Translations under genes and position numbers: made by a program
Shown: piece after piece, positions 1 to 8,156 of the stretch
Position numbering within the stretch: position 1 is the stretch's first letter
Layout of the letters: each line of letters opens with the position of its first letter
Origin: CAVXAE01 sp044225565
Lineage (GTDB): Bacteria; Pseudomonadota; Gammaproteobacteria; Steroidobacterales; Steroidobacteraceae
Length of the DNA stretch: 26,004 bases
Assembly: GCA_044225565.1 (NCBI GenBank)
Contig: JBGAIL010000051.1
Span: 1 to 26,004, forward strand
Reading direction: 5' to 3'
The notes under the pieces: generated by a model
What the model saw: the letters and a program-made list of their open reading frames with translations, nothing else
The model's database searches: none
Told to the model about the DNA's origin: nothing

Positions 1-2
1 CG

Positions 3-143
3 CCGCAACGCATCGGCGTCTATCGCATCACCGGACTCACCTCATGAAAGGCCATCGACGGGTCCTGGGGCATCGCCCGCTTCGCCCACGAAGTCGGGCT
101 CAAGCAGGTCAACGAGCCGCTGGTGAAAGTCTGCGGCAACCCG
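3..143 (+). pseudogene. Possible 3' remnant of an unidentified gene
   Basis: One frame (third codon positions mostly G/C) reads as plausible protein before an in-frame TGA at 45-47, ending in RIGVYRITGLTS. It continues after the stop with a well-behaved stretch containing GIARFAHEVGLKQVNEPLVK up to about position 140. Beyond that the same frame becomes arginine-rich and looks like antisense of the neighbouring receptor. A second plus frame around 140-225 reads as an Ala/Asp-rich sequence. This could be a decayed or frameshifted gene end, the tail of one gene overlapping the start of another, or chance in GC-rich DNA. I do not recognise the family. Confidence 0.2.
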
Positions 144-222
144 CGGCGCTCGCGGAGAGCGCCGCTGCGCCGGCGGCCGACGCTTCCGACGAGATCGACG
201 ACGGCCTATCCAGGTTTACCGA

Positions 223-243
223 CAAGCCCTGTTTCAGGGCTTG
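223..243 (-). terminator. Perfect 9-bp hairpin across the receptor stop codon
   Basis: CAAGCCCTG (223-231) and CAGGGCTTG (235-243) are exact reverse complements separated by TTT. On the minus strand the hairpin starts two codons before the TGA stop (234-236) of the TonB-dependent receptor gene and extends past it. No T-run follows on either strand, so it is at best a weak or Rho-assisted 3' end, or an RNA-stability hairpin. Confidence 0.35.
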
Positions 244-2519
244 CCGCCGAACCTGCCGCGCACTGCGAGCACGTAGTTGCGGGGATCGCCGTAGAAGTGA
301 TTTCCGTTCGCCGCCTGGTCGATATTGGCCTGACCGTACGAGCCCAGGTAGTACCTTTCGTCCGTGATGTTGTGCACGTTGAGGCTCGCGGACCATCTTT
401 CCGTCAGGCGCACGCCCACGCGCAGATTGACGATGGCGTACGAATTCTTCTCGACGGGCTCCGTCAACTTGCTCTGGGCGGATACGCCGCCGCTCAACGA
501 CCACCGGCCGCCCGAAAAGGGCAGCCGATGGTTGCTCCACACCTGGAGCTCATGTTTGGGGAGGAAATTGCTGGCCAGCAGGGCATCCGTTCCGACATCA
601 CCCGAGATGTATTTGGTGGTGTTGTAGGTGTACCCCAGATCCAGGTTCCAGTTGGGCAGCGGACTGCCCGAGGTCTCGATCTCGAACCCCTGGCTGCGCG
701 ACTTTCCGGAGGCCACGTATCGCTGCGAGGGATCGGTCGGGGGCAGGTTGTCGTAGAGCGGGGCCGCACGATTGGATTCCTCCACCCGGAAGAGAGCGAG
801 CGAGGCGTTGAAGCGGCCGCCGGCCAGCTCCGCCTTGATGCCGGCCTCGTAATTGGCCGCAACGCGCGGCTTGAGCAGATCTCCGCCGGCATCGCGTTCC
901 GTCTGCGGAGCCAGCAGGTCCGCGTAGCTCGCATACAGGGAATAGCGGTCGTTGAGGTCATAGACCACCGCCGCCTGCGGGGAGATGTCGTGATCGATCT
1001 TCACGTCGAAATCGTCGTCCACGATGACTTCGGGGCCGGTCGCGTCGAACCAGGTTCCCCGCAGCCGGTAGTGGTTCACCCGCATGCCGAGAATCACCGT
1101 CAGGGGATCGGTGACGTTCAGCGAGATGCGCCCGAAGAGCGCCGTCTGCGCGATGTACTGGTCGGGGAGGAAGAAGTCCACGGGCTGCTTGGCGGGCCTG
1201 GGAATGCTGGTGGGATCCCAGTTGCGAATGAACTCGAGCGTGTGCATGCCGTAGCCGTTCTCGGGCGAGCTGGCATGGATCTCGTCCGTGAGGTCGGCGT
1301 AGTAATTGCTGTAGTGCTCCTCGGAACGCACCACGCCCACCAGCACCTCGTGCTGGCGGCCGAGCAGGGTGACCGGTCCCCACATCGAGAGGTCCGTGCC
1401 CCGCTGGCGGTAGCCCAGATCCAGCTGCTCACCGAAGATCGTGCCCCAATCCGGATCCGGATTGCCGGTGGCGCGATCGATGGCGCCCCAGTGATAGGCG
1501 TAGAAGTTGCTCGAGTCGGTGTCGAAATAGCTGGTGATGAGCCGCCCTTTCCAGCCGCCCGAGAACTCGTGCTCGATCTCGAACATGTAGTTCTTGGTGT
1601 CGTACTTGAAATCGCTCCAGGCGGGACTGAGCATGGTATCGCGGGGCAGGCCGATGTCGCCGCCGTCGCTGTAGAAAGGCACGCCCGGGGAATTGGGTGT
1701 GGCGTCCGTGTCCTGCCAGTGGGAGGCGAAGCGCAGCAACGTGCTGTCCGTCAGGTCGAATTCCATCGTCCCGTAGACCAGCGTCTCCTGGAAGTCCGCG
1801 TAGGGGAAAAAGAACCCGCGATCGTCGTAAGAGACCACGGCGCGTCCGCGCAGGCGCTCCGTGAGCGGCCCGGTGACATCCACCTCACCGTGGTAGCGAT
1901 CCCACGATCCGCTCGTCAGCGCGGTGCTGACCTGAAACTCCGCGAGCGGGCGCTTGCGTCGCAGGTTGATGGAGCCGAAACCATTGACGCCGTTCAGGAC
2001 GCCGTTCGAGCCGCGCAGCACCTCGACGCCTTCGAACATCGCCATGTTGGGGCTCGCAATCGTCTCCGGATTGGTGCCCGTGGTGATGTTGTCGTACTGG
2101 ATCGATTCGATGACGTGGCCGCGGGAGGTGTAGGTGTTCTCGACGGTGCTGTCTGCCAGCAGCACGACGCCGGGGGTCTGCGTCAGCACCTCGTCGAGAT
2201 TGCGCAGATTCTGCGCCTCGATGCGCGCCTGGCTCATGATGGTGACGGATTGCGGTGTCTCACGCAGCGTCGTTCCCGTGCGCCCCAGGGTGATCTCGTC
2301 GCGCTTGCGCGTGCCCTGCACGAGCACGTAGTCCAGCTCGGTTCCCGAATCCGAGGCGATCTCGTCAGTCGTCTGGCCCGCCTCCTGCTGGGCGGCGGTG
2401 CTCGCGGCGTTCGTATCCTGCTGGGCTGCTTGCGAGGCGCCTGATAGCAGCGCGGCTGCCAGCACGAAGCGTGGCGTACGCGAGACAATGAATAGCATTG
2501 CCGATCCGGCACTGTGCAT
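234..2519 (-). CDS. TonB-dependent siderophore-type outer membrane receptor
   Basis: 761 residues. Predicted to be a 22-strand outer-membrane barrel that imports a ferric siderophore or other large ligand using TonB energy. Residues 1-31 form a signal peptide ending LLSGASQA. A TonB-box-like LDYVLVQGT lies near residues 62-70. The plug follows, with ETPQSVTIMS and the conserved FEGVEVLRGSNG; the rest is aromatic-rich barrel. There is no N-terminal STN signalling domain, so it should not signal to a FecR. The start is set at 2519 because GGGGAGG sits about 7 nt upstream of that ATG; a longer frame reaches 2663 but lacks signal-peptide logic. The barrel-closing VRGRF is followed by an unusual short GGKP tail whose last codons lie in the 223-243 hairpin. 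It is divergent from an AraC-type regulator. The family assignment is secure; the ligand is unknown, and no clear Fur box was seen. Confidence 0.9.
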   Translation of the reverse strand: MHSAGSAMLFIVSRTPRFVLAAALLSGASQAAQQDTNAASTAAQQEAGQTTDEIASDSGTELDYVLVQGTRKRDEITLGRTGTTLRETPQSVTIMSQARIEAQNLRNLDEVLTQTPGVVLLADSTVENTYTSRGHVIESIQYDNITTGTNPETIASPNMAMFEGVEVLRGSNGVLNGVNGFGSINLRRKRPLAEFQVSTALTSGSWDRYHGEVDVTGPLTERLRGRAVVSYDDRGFFFPYADFQETLVYGTMEFDLTDSTLLRFASHWQDTDATPNSPGVPFYSDGGDIGLPRDTMLSPAWSDFKYDTKNYMFEIEHEFSGGWKGRLITSYFDTDSSNFYAYHWGAIDRATGNPDPDWGTIFGEQLDLGYRQRGTDLSMWGPVTLLGRQHEVLVGVVRSEEHYSNYYADLTDEIHASSPENGYGMHTLEFIRNWDPTSIPRPAKQPVDFFLPDQYIAQTALFGRISLNVTDPLTVILGMRVNHYRLRGTWFDATGPEVIVDDDFDVKIDHDISPQAAVVYDLNDRYSLYASYADLLAPQTERDAGGDLLKPRVAANYEAGIKAELAGGRFNASLALFRVEESNRAAPLYDNLPPTDPSQRYVASGKSRSQGFEIETSGSPLPNWNLDLGYTYNTTKYISGDVGTDALLASNFLPKHELQVWSNHRLPFSGGRWSLSGGVSAQSKLTEPVEKNSYAIVNLRVGVRLTERWSASLNVHNITDERYYLGSYGQANIDQAANGNHFYGDPRNYVLAVRGRFGGKP

Positions 2520-2589
2520 GACGAGACCTCCCCGATGAATTTTGAGCCCGATCCTAGGACGTCGGGTCGCTGAGCGCCTTCGCCAGAGA

Positions 2590-2607
2590 ATCCCGAATCG
2601 TCGGGAT
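2590..2607. promoter_or_regulatory. Inverted repeat in the receptor/araC divergent control region
   Basis: ATCCCGA and TCGGGAT are exact reverse complements separated by ATCG. The repeat is central in the 177-bp gap between the divergent receptor (start 2519) and AraC-family gene (start 2697). Position and symmetry fit an operator for the adjacent regulator or another dimeric factor, but no experimental or consensus support is available from sequence alone. Confidence 0.3.
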
Positions 2608-2696
2608 CGGCTCGCGTGGTCCCGCACGGATGGCTTGCAATCCTCGTTCGGGTCCTTCCACAATCGGGCTCATAACTCCTGCAGCGCGGAGCCACC

Positions 2697-3500
2697 GTGG
2701 CTTTTTCGCATCAACCGCAACGAAGCACCAAGGCAGTCGACTATCAGGACGTCGCCCGTCCGGTCGCGGTTTTGAGAGATGAGTACGCGCCCGGATACAG
2801 CGACGCACGCCACAGCCACCGCCGTTCGCAGCTGCTGTATGCCTGCTCCGGTGTCATGTCGGTATTGACTGGGCACGAAGGCTTCATCGTTCCGCCGCTT
2901 CGCGCGCTATGGCTCCCGGCGGGTACCGTTCACGAGGTGAAGTATCGGGGGCGCGTCTCGCTGCGCACGCTGTACCTGGAGCCGGAAGTCTGCGCACGCA
3001 TGCCGGACTCCTGTCGCGTCATCGAGATCTCGGACTTTCTGCGCGCGCTCATCGTGGAAGCCAGCCGCCTGCCGCTCGAATACGACCAGAAAGGACGCGC
3101 AGGCCGAATCATGGCCCTGCTGCTCGATGAGCTTGCACTAATGCCCACCGCGCCCCTGCACGCGCCCATGCCGCGTGATCCCCGACTCGCTCCGATATGC
3201 CGGGCGTTCTTCGAGAGTCCGGCGCAGCACGACCGTATCGAGGACTGGGCCAGGGCAGCTGGCATCGGCCGCTGCACGCTGGTGCGGCTGTTCCGACGCG
3301 AGACCGGAATGAGCTTCGCCACATGGCGTCAGAACGTGCGCCTCCTGCAGGCCCTGTCCCGCCTCGCGACCGGCCACTCGGTCACCAGCGTGGCGCTCGA
3401 CGTGGGCTACAACAGCCCGAGCGCCTTCACCGCGATGTTCCACCGCGCCTTCGGCACGCCGCCGAGTCGCTACTTCGACTGCGCCGCTGCCCCTGCCTGA
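2697..3500 (+). CDS. AraC-family transcriptional regulator with cupin sensor domain
   Basis: 267 residues, starting with GTG at 2697; GGAG ends 5 nt upstream. The N-terminal half is an AraC-type cupin: HSHRRSQLLYACSG near residue 38, then a VPPLRALWLPAGTVHEV strand pair typical of NimR/YeaM-like regulators. The C-terminal 100 residues hold two helix-turn-helix units: DWARAAGIGRCTLVRLFRRE, and a second one with SVALDVGYNSPSAFTAMF ending in the AraC signature FGTPPSRYF. It probably binds the 177-bp divergent region and controls the adjacent TonB-dependent receptor and itself. The HSH and cupin residues could bind a small ligand or metal. NimR-like family members often control efflux genes, but none is present here, so the receptor is the natural target. 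It converges with the fecR-like gene on its right. Confidence 0.88.
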   Translation: MAFSHQPQRSTKAVDYQDVARPVAVLRDEYAPGYSDARHSHRRSQLLYACSGVMSVLTGHEGFIVPPLRALWLPAGTVHEVKYRGRVSLRTLYLEPEVCARMPDSCRVIEISDFLRALIVEASRLPLEYDQKGRAGRIMALLLDELALMPTAPLHAPMPRDPRLAPICRAFFESPAQHDRIEDWARAAGIGRCTLVRLFRRETGMSFATWRQNVRLLQALSRLATGHSVTSVALDVGYNSPSAFTAMFHRAFGTPPSRYFDCAAAPA

Positions 3501-3569
3501 CGGCTCGCGAGCCAAAGCCCATCCCCCTTCGACGAGCCGCGGCAGGCGCTTGAGAAAGAAACTGCCGTC

Positions 3570-4502
3570 CTACGGCGCAGGACGCAGCAGCACGATCTCG
3601 TCATCCGACTCGTGCGTCTCGACGTGCAGCACCTCGCGCAGCGAGAACAGGAAGCCTTGCGCGTCGCCGATGCGGAACACGCCGGTGACTCGCACGGGAG
3701 ACAGCTCCGTCGTGCCGACCACGACGCGGGTGGTGGAGTAGCGGTTGAATTCTTCGACCGCTTCGAGCAGCGGCGTGTCGCTGAACTCCAGACGCCGCGT
3801 GCGCCACGCGTCGATGCGCTTCAGGTCCGCTTTTTCCTCGAGCGTGTGGCCGCCCTCGCGATCGAATTCCAGCGCCTGGCCTTTGGCCAGGGCCGCGATC
3901 GGCTTCAGGCCGGCCTTCTCGAGCGCCCTGGAGCGCGGGATGCCGGCGGAAACGTTGCCTGCCCCGTTGGCGGCCACCACGTGCACGGCACCTTCCAGCA
4001 CGCTCACCGTCACCTTGGTGGTGCGCATGTCCACGTTGAACTCGGTGCCGAGCGCCCGGGTGAGCGTATCGCCGGCCACGACGTCGAAGGGTCGCGCCGG
4101 GTCGCGTTTGACGGCGAACAAGGCTTCACCGCGCTCGAGCACGAGGTAGCGCCGCTCGCCCGAGTAATGGACGCGCAGCATCGTATCGGTGTTCATCGTG
4201 ACCTTGGAGCCATCCGGGAGGACCACATCCCGCTGCTCCCCGACGCGGGTCTGATAACGCTGCCCCGATGAGTGCAGAAGGTAGCCGCCGGCGCCGAGGC
4301 CGATGGCCAGCACCAGCGCTGCTGCGGCGGCCCAGCGGCGGATGAGCCGCTTGCGCTCCCGCCTGCCGGCGGAAAATGCCGGGCCGACGGCCTCATCCAG
4401 CCATGCCTTGACCTTCGGATGATCTTCCACCGTCGCGAGCAGGTCCCAGGCGCGCTGCCGGTCCGGTGCTTCCCCGCGCGCTTCACGACCTCGGATATTC
4501 AT
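3570..4502 (-). CDS. FecR-like anti-sigma / signal transducer
   Basis: 310 residues. An inner-membrane protein that relays ligand occupancy from an STN-domain receptor to an ECF sigma factor. Residues 1-55 are a cytoplasmic sigma-binding region with WLDEAVGPAF. Residues 57-76 form a single transmembrane helix (WAAAAALVLAIGLGAGGYLL). The periplasmic FecR domain, about 83-180, contains VVLPDGSKVTMNTDTMLRV and FDVVAGDTLTRALGTEFNV, the family's hallmark motifs. The C-terminal part (about 240-305, LEFSDTPLLEAVEEFNRYS) resembles the STN-like/DUF4974 module that contacts the receptor. It overlaps the upstream sigma gene by 4 nt (ATGA), so the two are translationally coupled. The obvious partner is the divergent receptor at 5516-8146. 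Confidence 0.92.
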   Translation of the reverse strand: MNIRGREARGEAPDRQRAWDLLATVEDHPKVKAWLDEAVGPAFSAGRRERKRLIRRWAAAAALVLAIGLGAGGYLLHSSGQRYQTRVGEQRDVVLPDGSKVTMNTDTMLRVHYSGERRYLVLERGEALFAVKRDPARPFDVVAGDTLTRALGTEFNVDMRTTKVTVSVLEGAVHVVAANGAGNVSAGIPRSRALEKAGLKPIAALAKGQALEFDREGGHTLEEKADLKRIDAWRTRRLEFSDTPLLEAVEEFNRYSTTRVVVGTTELSPVRVTGVFRIGDAQGFLFSLREVLHVETHESDDEIVLLRPAP

Positions 4503-5107
4503 AGCTCCACCTCGAGCCGCTTCGCAATCGCGCCGAGCCCTTCCTTGATGTAGCGCTCGACGGTCCTTTCACTAACATCCATCCACGCGGCGATCTGGGC
4601 GTGCGTCAAACAGCGGAAACGATGCAGCAGCAGCGCCGAGCGCGCCGGGTGCGGCAGGTCTTCCAGTGCCGCGATGACCACCGCCGCGGCCTGCTCGCCT
4701 TCGAGCGCGAGCTCGGGCCAGCTCATCCAGTCCGGCTCTGCCAGCCCGCTCGCGGCGAACGCCTCCATTTCCGCATCGATGCCCTTCGCGGCCCTGCGCC
4801 GGAACAGATCGCGGGCCAGGTTCGTCGCCGTCTGAAAGAGGTAGGCCCGCGCGTTCTCGCGCACGTGCTCGAAGCTCGGCTGACGCAGCAGCCGCAGATA
4901 GGTCTCCTGCAGGATCTCGCGAGCTTCCTCACGCGAGTGCAGCAGTCCGTTCAAATACCGATAGATCGCGAGCCGGTGGCGGTCGAACAGCTCGCGGGCG
5001 AACTCGCTTTCGGCTTGCGTCAACGGCTCACGCGAATGCGCCGCACCGGGCTCGTCCGCCCGGCTTGCGGAGTGCTCGAGGAAGCTGTCAGGCGATGACT
5101 TGCTCAT
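4499..5107 (-). CDS. FecI-like ECF RNA polymerase sigma factor
   Basis: 202 residues. An extracytoplasmic-function sigma factor that directs RNA polymerase to the uptake genes of this locus. Region 2 is at about 38-100 (ELFDRHRLAIYRYLNGLL, then AREILQETYLRLLR). Region 4 is at about 145-200, with LEDLPHPARSALLLHRFRCL and the helix-turn-helix AQIAAWMDVSERTVERYIKE, typical of FecI-type factors. The N-terminal 30 residues are a longer, disordered lead than E. coli FecI has. The start at 5107 has only a weak Shine-Dalgarno. It is the first gene of a minus-strand pair with the FecR-like gene. Its promoter region carries one of two inverted 39-bp copies shared with the divergent receptor, which suggests that it activates its own transcription. 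Confidence 0.93.
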   Translation of the reverse strand: MSKSSPDSFLEHSASRADEPGAAHSREPLTQAESEFARELFDRHRLAIYRYLNGLLHSREEAREILQETYLRLLRQPSFEHVRENARAYLFQTATNLARDLFRRRAAKGIDAEMEAFAASGLAEPDWMSWPELALEGEQAAAVVIAALEDLPHPARSALLLHRFRCLTHAQIAAWMDVSERTVERYIKEGLGAIAKRLEVEL

Positions 5108-5165
5108 GGCATGCGGCAGGCACTCACGTATCGGCGGAACAGCCCGGGCCCTCGATATCCGTTTC

Positions 5166-5204
5166 TCTGCTGTGTGTAACGAACAACTCGGCCCGACCCG
5201 ACAA
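5166..5204 (-). promoter_or_regulatory. Shared 39-bp promoter-like element, sigma-gene copy
   Basis: Read on the minus strand, this 39-bp block begins TTGTCGGGTCGGG and ends near TTCGTTACACAC. It lies 58 nt before the ECF sigma start codon. It matches the copy at 5428-5466 with a single mismatch, and both copies point toward their downstream gene. Blocks such as GTCGGG and TTCGTTA could be the -35 and -10 of an ECF-dependent promoter, but the exact boxes are inferred. Confidence 0.55.
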
Positions 5205-5427
5205 GGGGGGGGTGGAACCTCCCGGGGCGGGCAGAGCGGGTGATGCGGACAGGCGCAGAGTAGGGCTCCTGGCAGGAAGATGGGAAGGATGAAGAACGTG
5301 CCGGGGAATTATCCCCCTGCTTTCAGTTACTTGATGCGCGGCGCATCGTCCGGGGGCCGGCCGGCCGGCCCTCCGCGATTGCTCCCGATACGCCCGTCCA
5401 CGCAATGGCGGAGACTTGCCGCCGGTT

Positions 5428-5466
5428 TTGTCGGGTCGGGCCGAGTTGTTCGTTACACACCGCAGA
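5428..5466 (+). promoter_or_regulatory. Shared 39-bp promoter-like element, receptor copy
   Basis: Identical to the reverse complement of 5166-5204 except at one base. It begins TTGTCGGGTCGGG and ends ACACACCGCAGA, 49 nt before the receptor ATG at 5516. The same sequence at nearly the same distance from two divergent, functionally linked genes is best explained as a common promoter for the FecI-like sigma factor encoded alongside. Confidence 0.55.
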
Positions 5467-5515
5467 AGCGCGCAACCCGCGCACGATTCGACCAACGACC
5501 ATCGGGGGAAAGCTC

Positions 5516-8146
5516 ATGAGCCACTCTTCGGACAAGGGCGCGGTCCGCTACCTGCCAGCCTTGATCTCGTTCCTCATCCTGGGATCCGCCGCTGCGCAGG
5601 ATGCGACGAGCGCGGAGCTCTCCGCGCAGACGAGCTTCGACATCGCGGCCCAGCCCTTGAGCACCGCCCTCAAGCAGCTCGCCGACCAGGCCGGCATCCA
5701 GATCCTCTTCGAGGAGCGCGTGGTCCAGGGTCACGACGCCCCCGCGCTCAAAGGCAGCCAGACCGCGACGCAGGCCCTCAACGCGCTGCTCAGCAACACC
5801 GACCTCGAGTTCACCGCGCAGGACGAAACGGTAGCGGTCCGCAGGAAGCTCCCCAAATCGCTCACTTCGACTTTCTTCCGCCGCAGGGCGGAGGGCGCGA
5901 CCGCGGGCAGCTTCCGGCTCGCCCAGGCCGAAGGCCAGCCGGACAAGGCTTCCGCCGAAGGGGCGGAGAAAGGCAGATCCTCCTCCGGTGCCGAGACCCC
6001 GCAGGAGACCGACTCGAGCGCGGTCCCCGAAGTCATCGTGACCGCGGAGCGGCGCGAAGAGACTCTGCAGAAAGTGCCCGCCAGCATCACCGTATTCAGC
6101 GGCGCGAAGCTCGATGCCGCGAACGTCAAGGACGTTCGCGGGTACTTCCTGCAGACCCCGAACGTGACTTTCCAGGAGGAAGGCAAGAGCGGCCCGCGCT
6201 CGGTGGACATCGCGATGCGCGGCGTCAGCAACATCGGCGGCGCCGTCGATGCGTTCGGCATCTACGTCGACGGCCTGAACATCGCCAACGGCGCGCAGGA
6301 AGGCTCGGTCAATCCGGCGTTCGAGGACATCGAGCGCGTCGAGGTGCTGCGCGGCCCGCAGGGCACCTTCTTCGGGCGCAACGCCACCGGCGGCGCCCTG
6401 AACATCACGACGCGGCAACCCGGTCCCGATTTCGAGGCGGGCGTCAAGACTCACTACGGCTCCTACGGCACCTGGGGCGCGACCGGAGTGGTCAACGTGC
6501 CGCTCTCCGAAAAGTTCTTCGCGCGCGCGATGGTGAACTACGAGGAGAGTGACGGCTTCGTCCGCAACGTCAACCCGGCGGGCGGCACCAGCGACTTCCA
6601 GCTCACCAACGTGAAGCTCGCCGCCCGCTGGCTGGCCACCGACCGGCTCACCCTGGATCTCGGCGCATACCTCATGCACGAGGACTCGGGCCTGAGCCCG
6701 CTCATCGCCACGGGGGTGCTGAACGCGGACACCGCCTCGATCGTCGGCACCACCGTGCCGGTATCGGAAGGCATCGGGTTCTATCCGGACAACCGCACGC
6801 TCGTGAATCACGATCGGCCGCTCGACCAGGCCAATGAGATGGACATCCTCAACCTGCGGGCCAACTACGAAGGCGAAGGCTTCTCCATCCACTCCATCAC
6901 CGGCTACATGGAGACGCAGCGCAAGTACGCGGACGACCTCGACTTCACCAGCGAGCCGCTCCTGACGCAGGACATCGACGACACCTCGCAGAGCTGGAGC
7001 CAGGAGCTGCGCATCCAGTCGGCGGGAACCGGACCCTGGGTCTGGACGGTCGGCGCTCTCTACGCCGAGGACGAGCGCGACGTTCTCCACGAGGTCCGCG
7101 CCGGCACCGGCGGCTTCTTCGGCCTGCCGGACCGCTTCCCGATCGACATCGTCATCGAGGACATCAAGACGACGAGCTGGGCGCTCTTCGGCCAGACCAC
7201 CTGGCATGCGACGGAGCAGCTCGCGCTGACCGTGGGTGGCCGCTATTCCGACGACGAAGTCGAGGAAACCTCGGGCGGCATCGGTTTCGGAACGCCCAAG
7301 CAGAACAATCGCGGCAAGGTGGGCTTCACGGATTTCTCGCCGCGATTCTCCGTCTCCTACGACTGGACGCACGACGTCACGAGCTACGTCACGGTCTCGA
7401 AGGGTTACAAGGCGGGCGGCCTGCAGTTCAACGCGGCGTTGCCGCAGCAGTTCTTCGACAAGGAGAATCTCTGGAACTACGAGCTCGGCCTGCGTTCCTA
7501 TTTCTTCGACCGCAAGCTCATGCTGAATGGCACCGTGTTCCGCATGAAGTGGAAGGACCTGCAGGTGTCCTCCTCGCAGACGGTCACCGATCCCGAGAGC
7601 GGTGAGATCATCGTGATCGATGCGACGACGAACGCGGCCAGCGCGACGAGCAAGGGCGCGGAGCTCGAGCTCGTGATGCGTCCGGTGCCGCAATTGCAGA
7701 TCGAGAGCGCGGTCGGCTATCTGAAGGCGAACTTCGGCAGCTTCCGCAACGCCCTCGTCTCGGGCGAAGAGGTCGATCTTTCCGGCCGCCGCGTGATCCG
7801 CTCGCCCAAGTGGACGCTGAGCACGACGGCGCAATACGAGTTCCCGCTGGAGAGCCTCGTCCGGGACGGCACGGGTTACCTGCGAGCCGAGTGGAGCTAT
7901 CGCGCGAAGACGAAGCCCAACGTTCCCTCGATCATCGAGGAAGGATTCCCCAACGACATCGAGTCGTTCCAGGTCGCCAACCTCCGCGCCGGCGTGCGGT
8001 CCGATGTCTGGGGGTTCGAGGGTTATCTCGAGAACGCGTTCAACGAGCAGTACTTCACCGGCCACGCGGGCTTCGGCTTCGGCGGCATCCGCGTCCGCCC
8101 GCATCCGCGAACCTGGGGAGTGCGCGTCTCGTACCAGATCCGGTGA
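5516..8146 (+). CDS. TonB-dependent transducer (STN domain) outer membrane receptor
   Basis: 876 residues. It imports a ligand across the outer membrane and reports its presence to the FecR-like protein. Residues 1-28 are a signal peptide (LISFLILGSAAA). Residues 40-109 form an STN domain (FDIAAQPLSTALKQLADQAG, then LLSNTDLEFTAQDETVAVRR), the module that makes a receptor a transducer. A 60-residue Gly/Ala/Glu-rich linker leads to the TonB-box-like EVIVTAE at 172-178. The plug contains VDIAMRGVSN and IERVEVLRGPQGTFFGRNAT; the barrel runs to the end, FNEQYFTGHAGFGF being the usual penultimate motif. The start was chosen at 5516 (GGGGGAAA 5 nt upstream, followed directly by a signal peptide); the frame stays open back to 5405. 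It is divergent from its sigma/anti-sigma pair, and two hydrolases follow within 10 bp. The plug/barrel type resembles receptors for non-siderophore substrates in alpha- and gammaproteobacteria; the ligand is unknown. Confidence 0.93.
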   Translation: MSHSSDKGAVRYLPALISFLILGSAAAQDATSAELSAQTSFDIAAQPLSTALKQLADQAGIQILFEERVVQGHDAPALKGSQTATQALNALLSNTDLEFTAQDETVAVRRKLPKSLTSTFFRRRAEGATAGSFRLAQAEGQPDKASAEGAEKGRSSSGAETPQETDSSAVPEVIVTAERREETLQKVPASITVFSGAKLDAANVKDVRGYFLQTPNVTFQEEGKSGPRSVDIAMRGVSNIGGAVDAFGIYVDGLNIANGAQEGSVNPAFEDIERVEVLRGPQGTFFGRNATGGALNITTRQPGPDFEAGVKTHYGSYGTWGATGVVNVPLSEKFFARAMVNYEESDGFVRNVNPAGGTSDFQLTNVKLAARWLATDRLTLDLGAYLMHEDSGLSPLIATGVLNADTASIVGTTVPVSEGIGFYPDNRTLVNHDRPLDQANEMDILNLRANYEGEGFSIHSITGYMETQRKYADDLDFTSEPLLTQDIDDTSQSWSQELRIQSAGTGPWVWTVGALYAEDERDVLHEVRAGTGGFFGLPDRFPIDIVIEDIKTTSWALFGQTTWHATEQLALTVGGRYSDDEVEETSGGIGFGTPKQNNRGKVGFTDFSPRFSVSYDWTHDVTSYVTVSKGYKAGGLQFNAALPQQFFDKENLWNYELGLRSYFFDRKLMLNGTVFRMKWKDLQVSSSQTVTDPESGEIIVIDATTNAASATSKGAELELVMRPVPQLQIESAVGYLKANFGSFRNALVSGEEVDLSGRRVIRSPKWTLSTTAQYEFPLESLVRDGTGYLRAEWSYRAKTKPNVPSIIEEGFPNDIESFQVANLRAGVRSDVWGFEGYLENAFNEQYFTGHAGFGFGGIRVRPHPRTWGVRVSYQIR

Positions 8147-8156
8147 TCCTGCGCTC

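Larger units (their letters stand above)
5108..5515. other. 408-bp divergent control region between sigma and receptor genes
   Basis: There is no convincing gene here. It holds the two oppositely oriented 39-bp elements, 223 bp apart. Between them lie an eight-G run at 5205-5212 followed by further G-runs to about 5240 (possible G-quadruplex), a GGGGA/TCCCC hairpin near 5303-5316, and four tandem GGCC units at 5355-5370. The length and symmetry fit two divergent transcription start regions with extra regulatory space between them. Confidence 0.6.

Noticed and set aside
123..2444. 773-codon open frame on the plus strand across the first receptor gene
   Set aside because: It is antisense to a well-supported receptor; its translation is Arg/Val/Ala-rich without motifs, typical of GC-rich shadow frames.
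3501..3512. 12-bp perfect palindrome GGCTCGCGAGCC after the AraC gene
   Set aside because: No loop, no T-run and short; likely chance in GC-rich DNA, though it lies between convergent genes.
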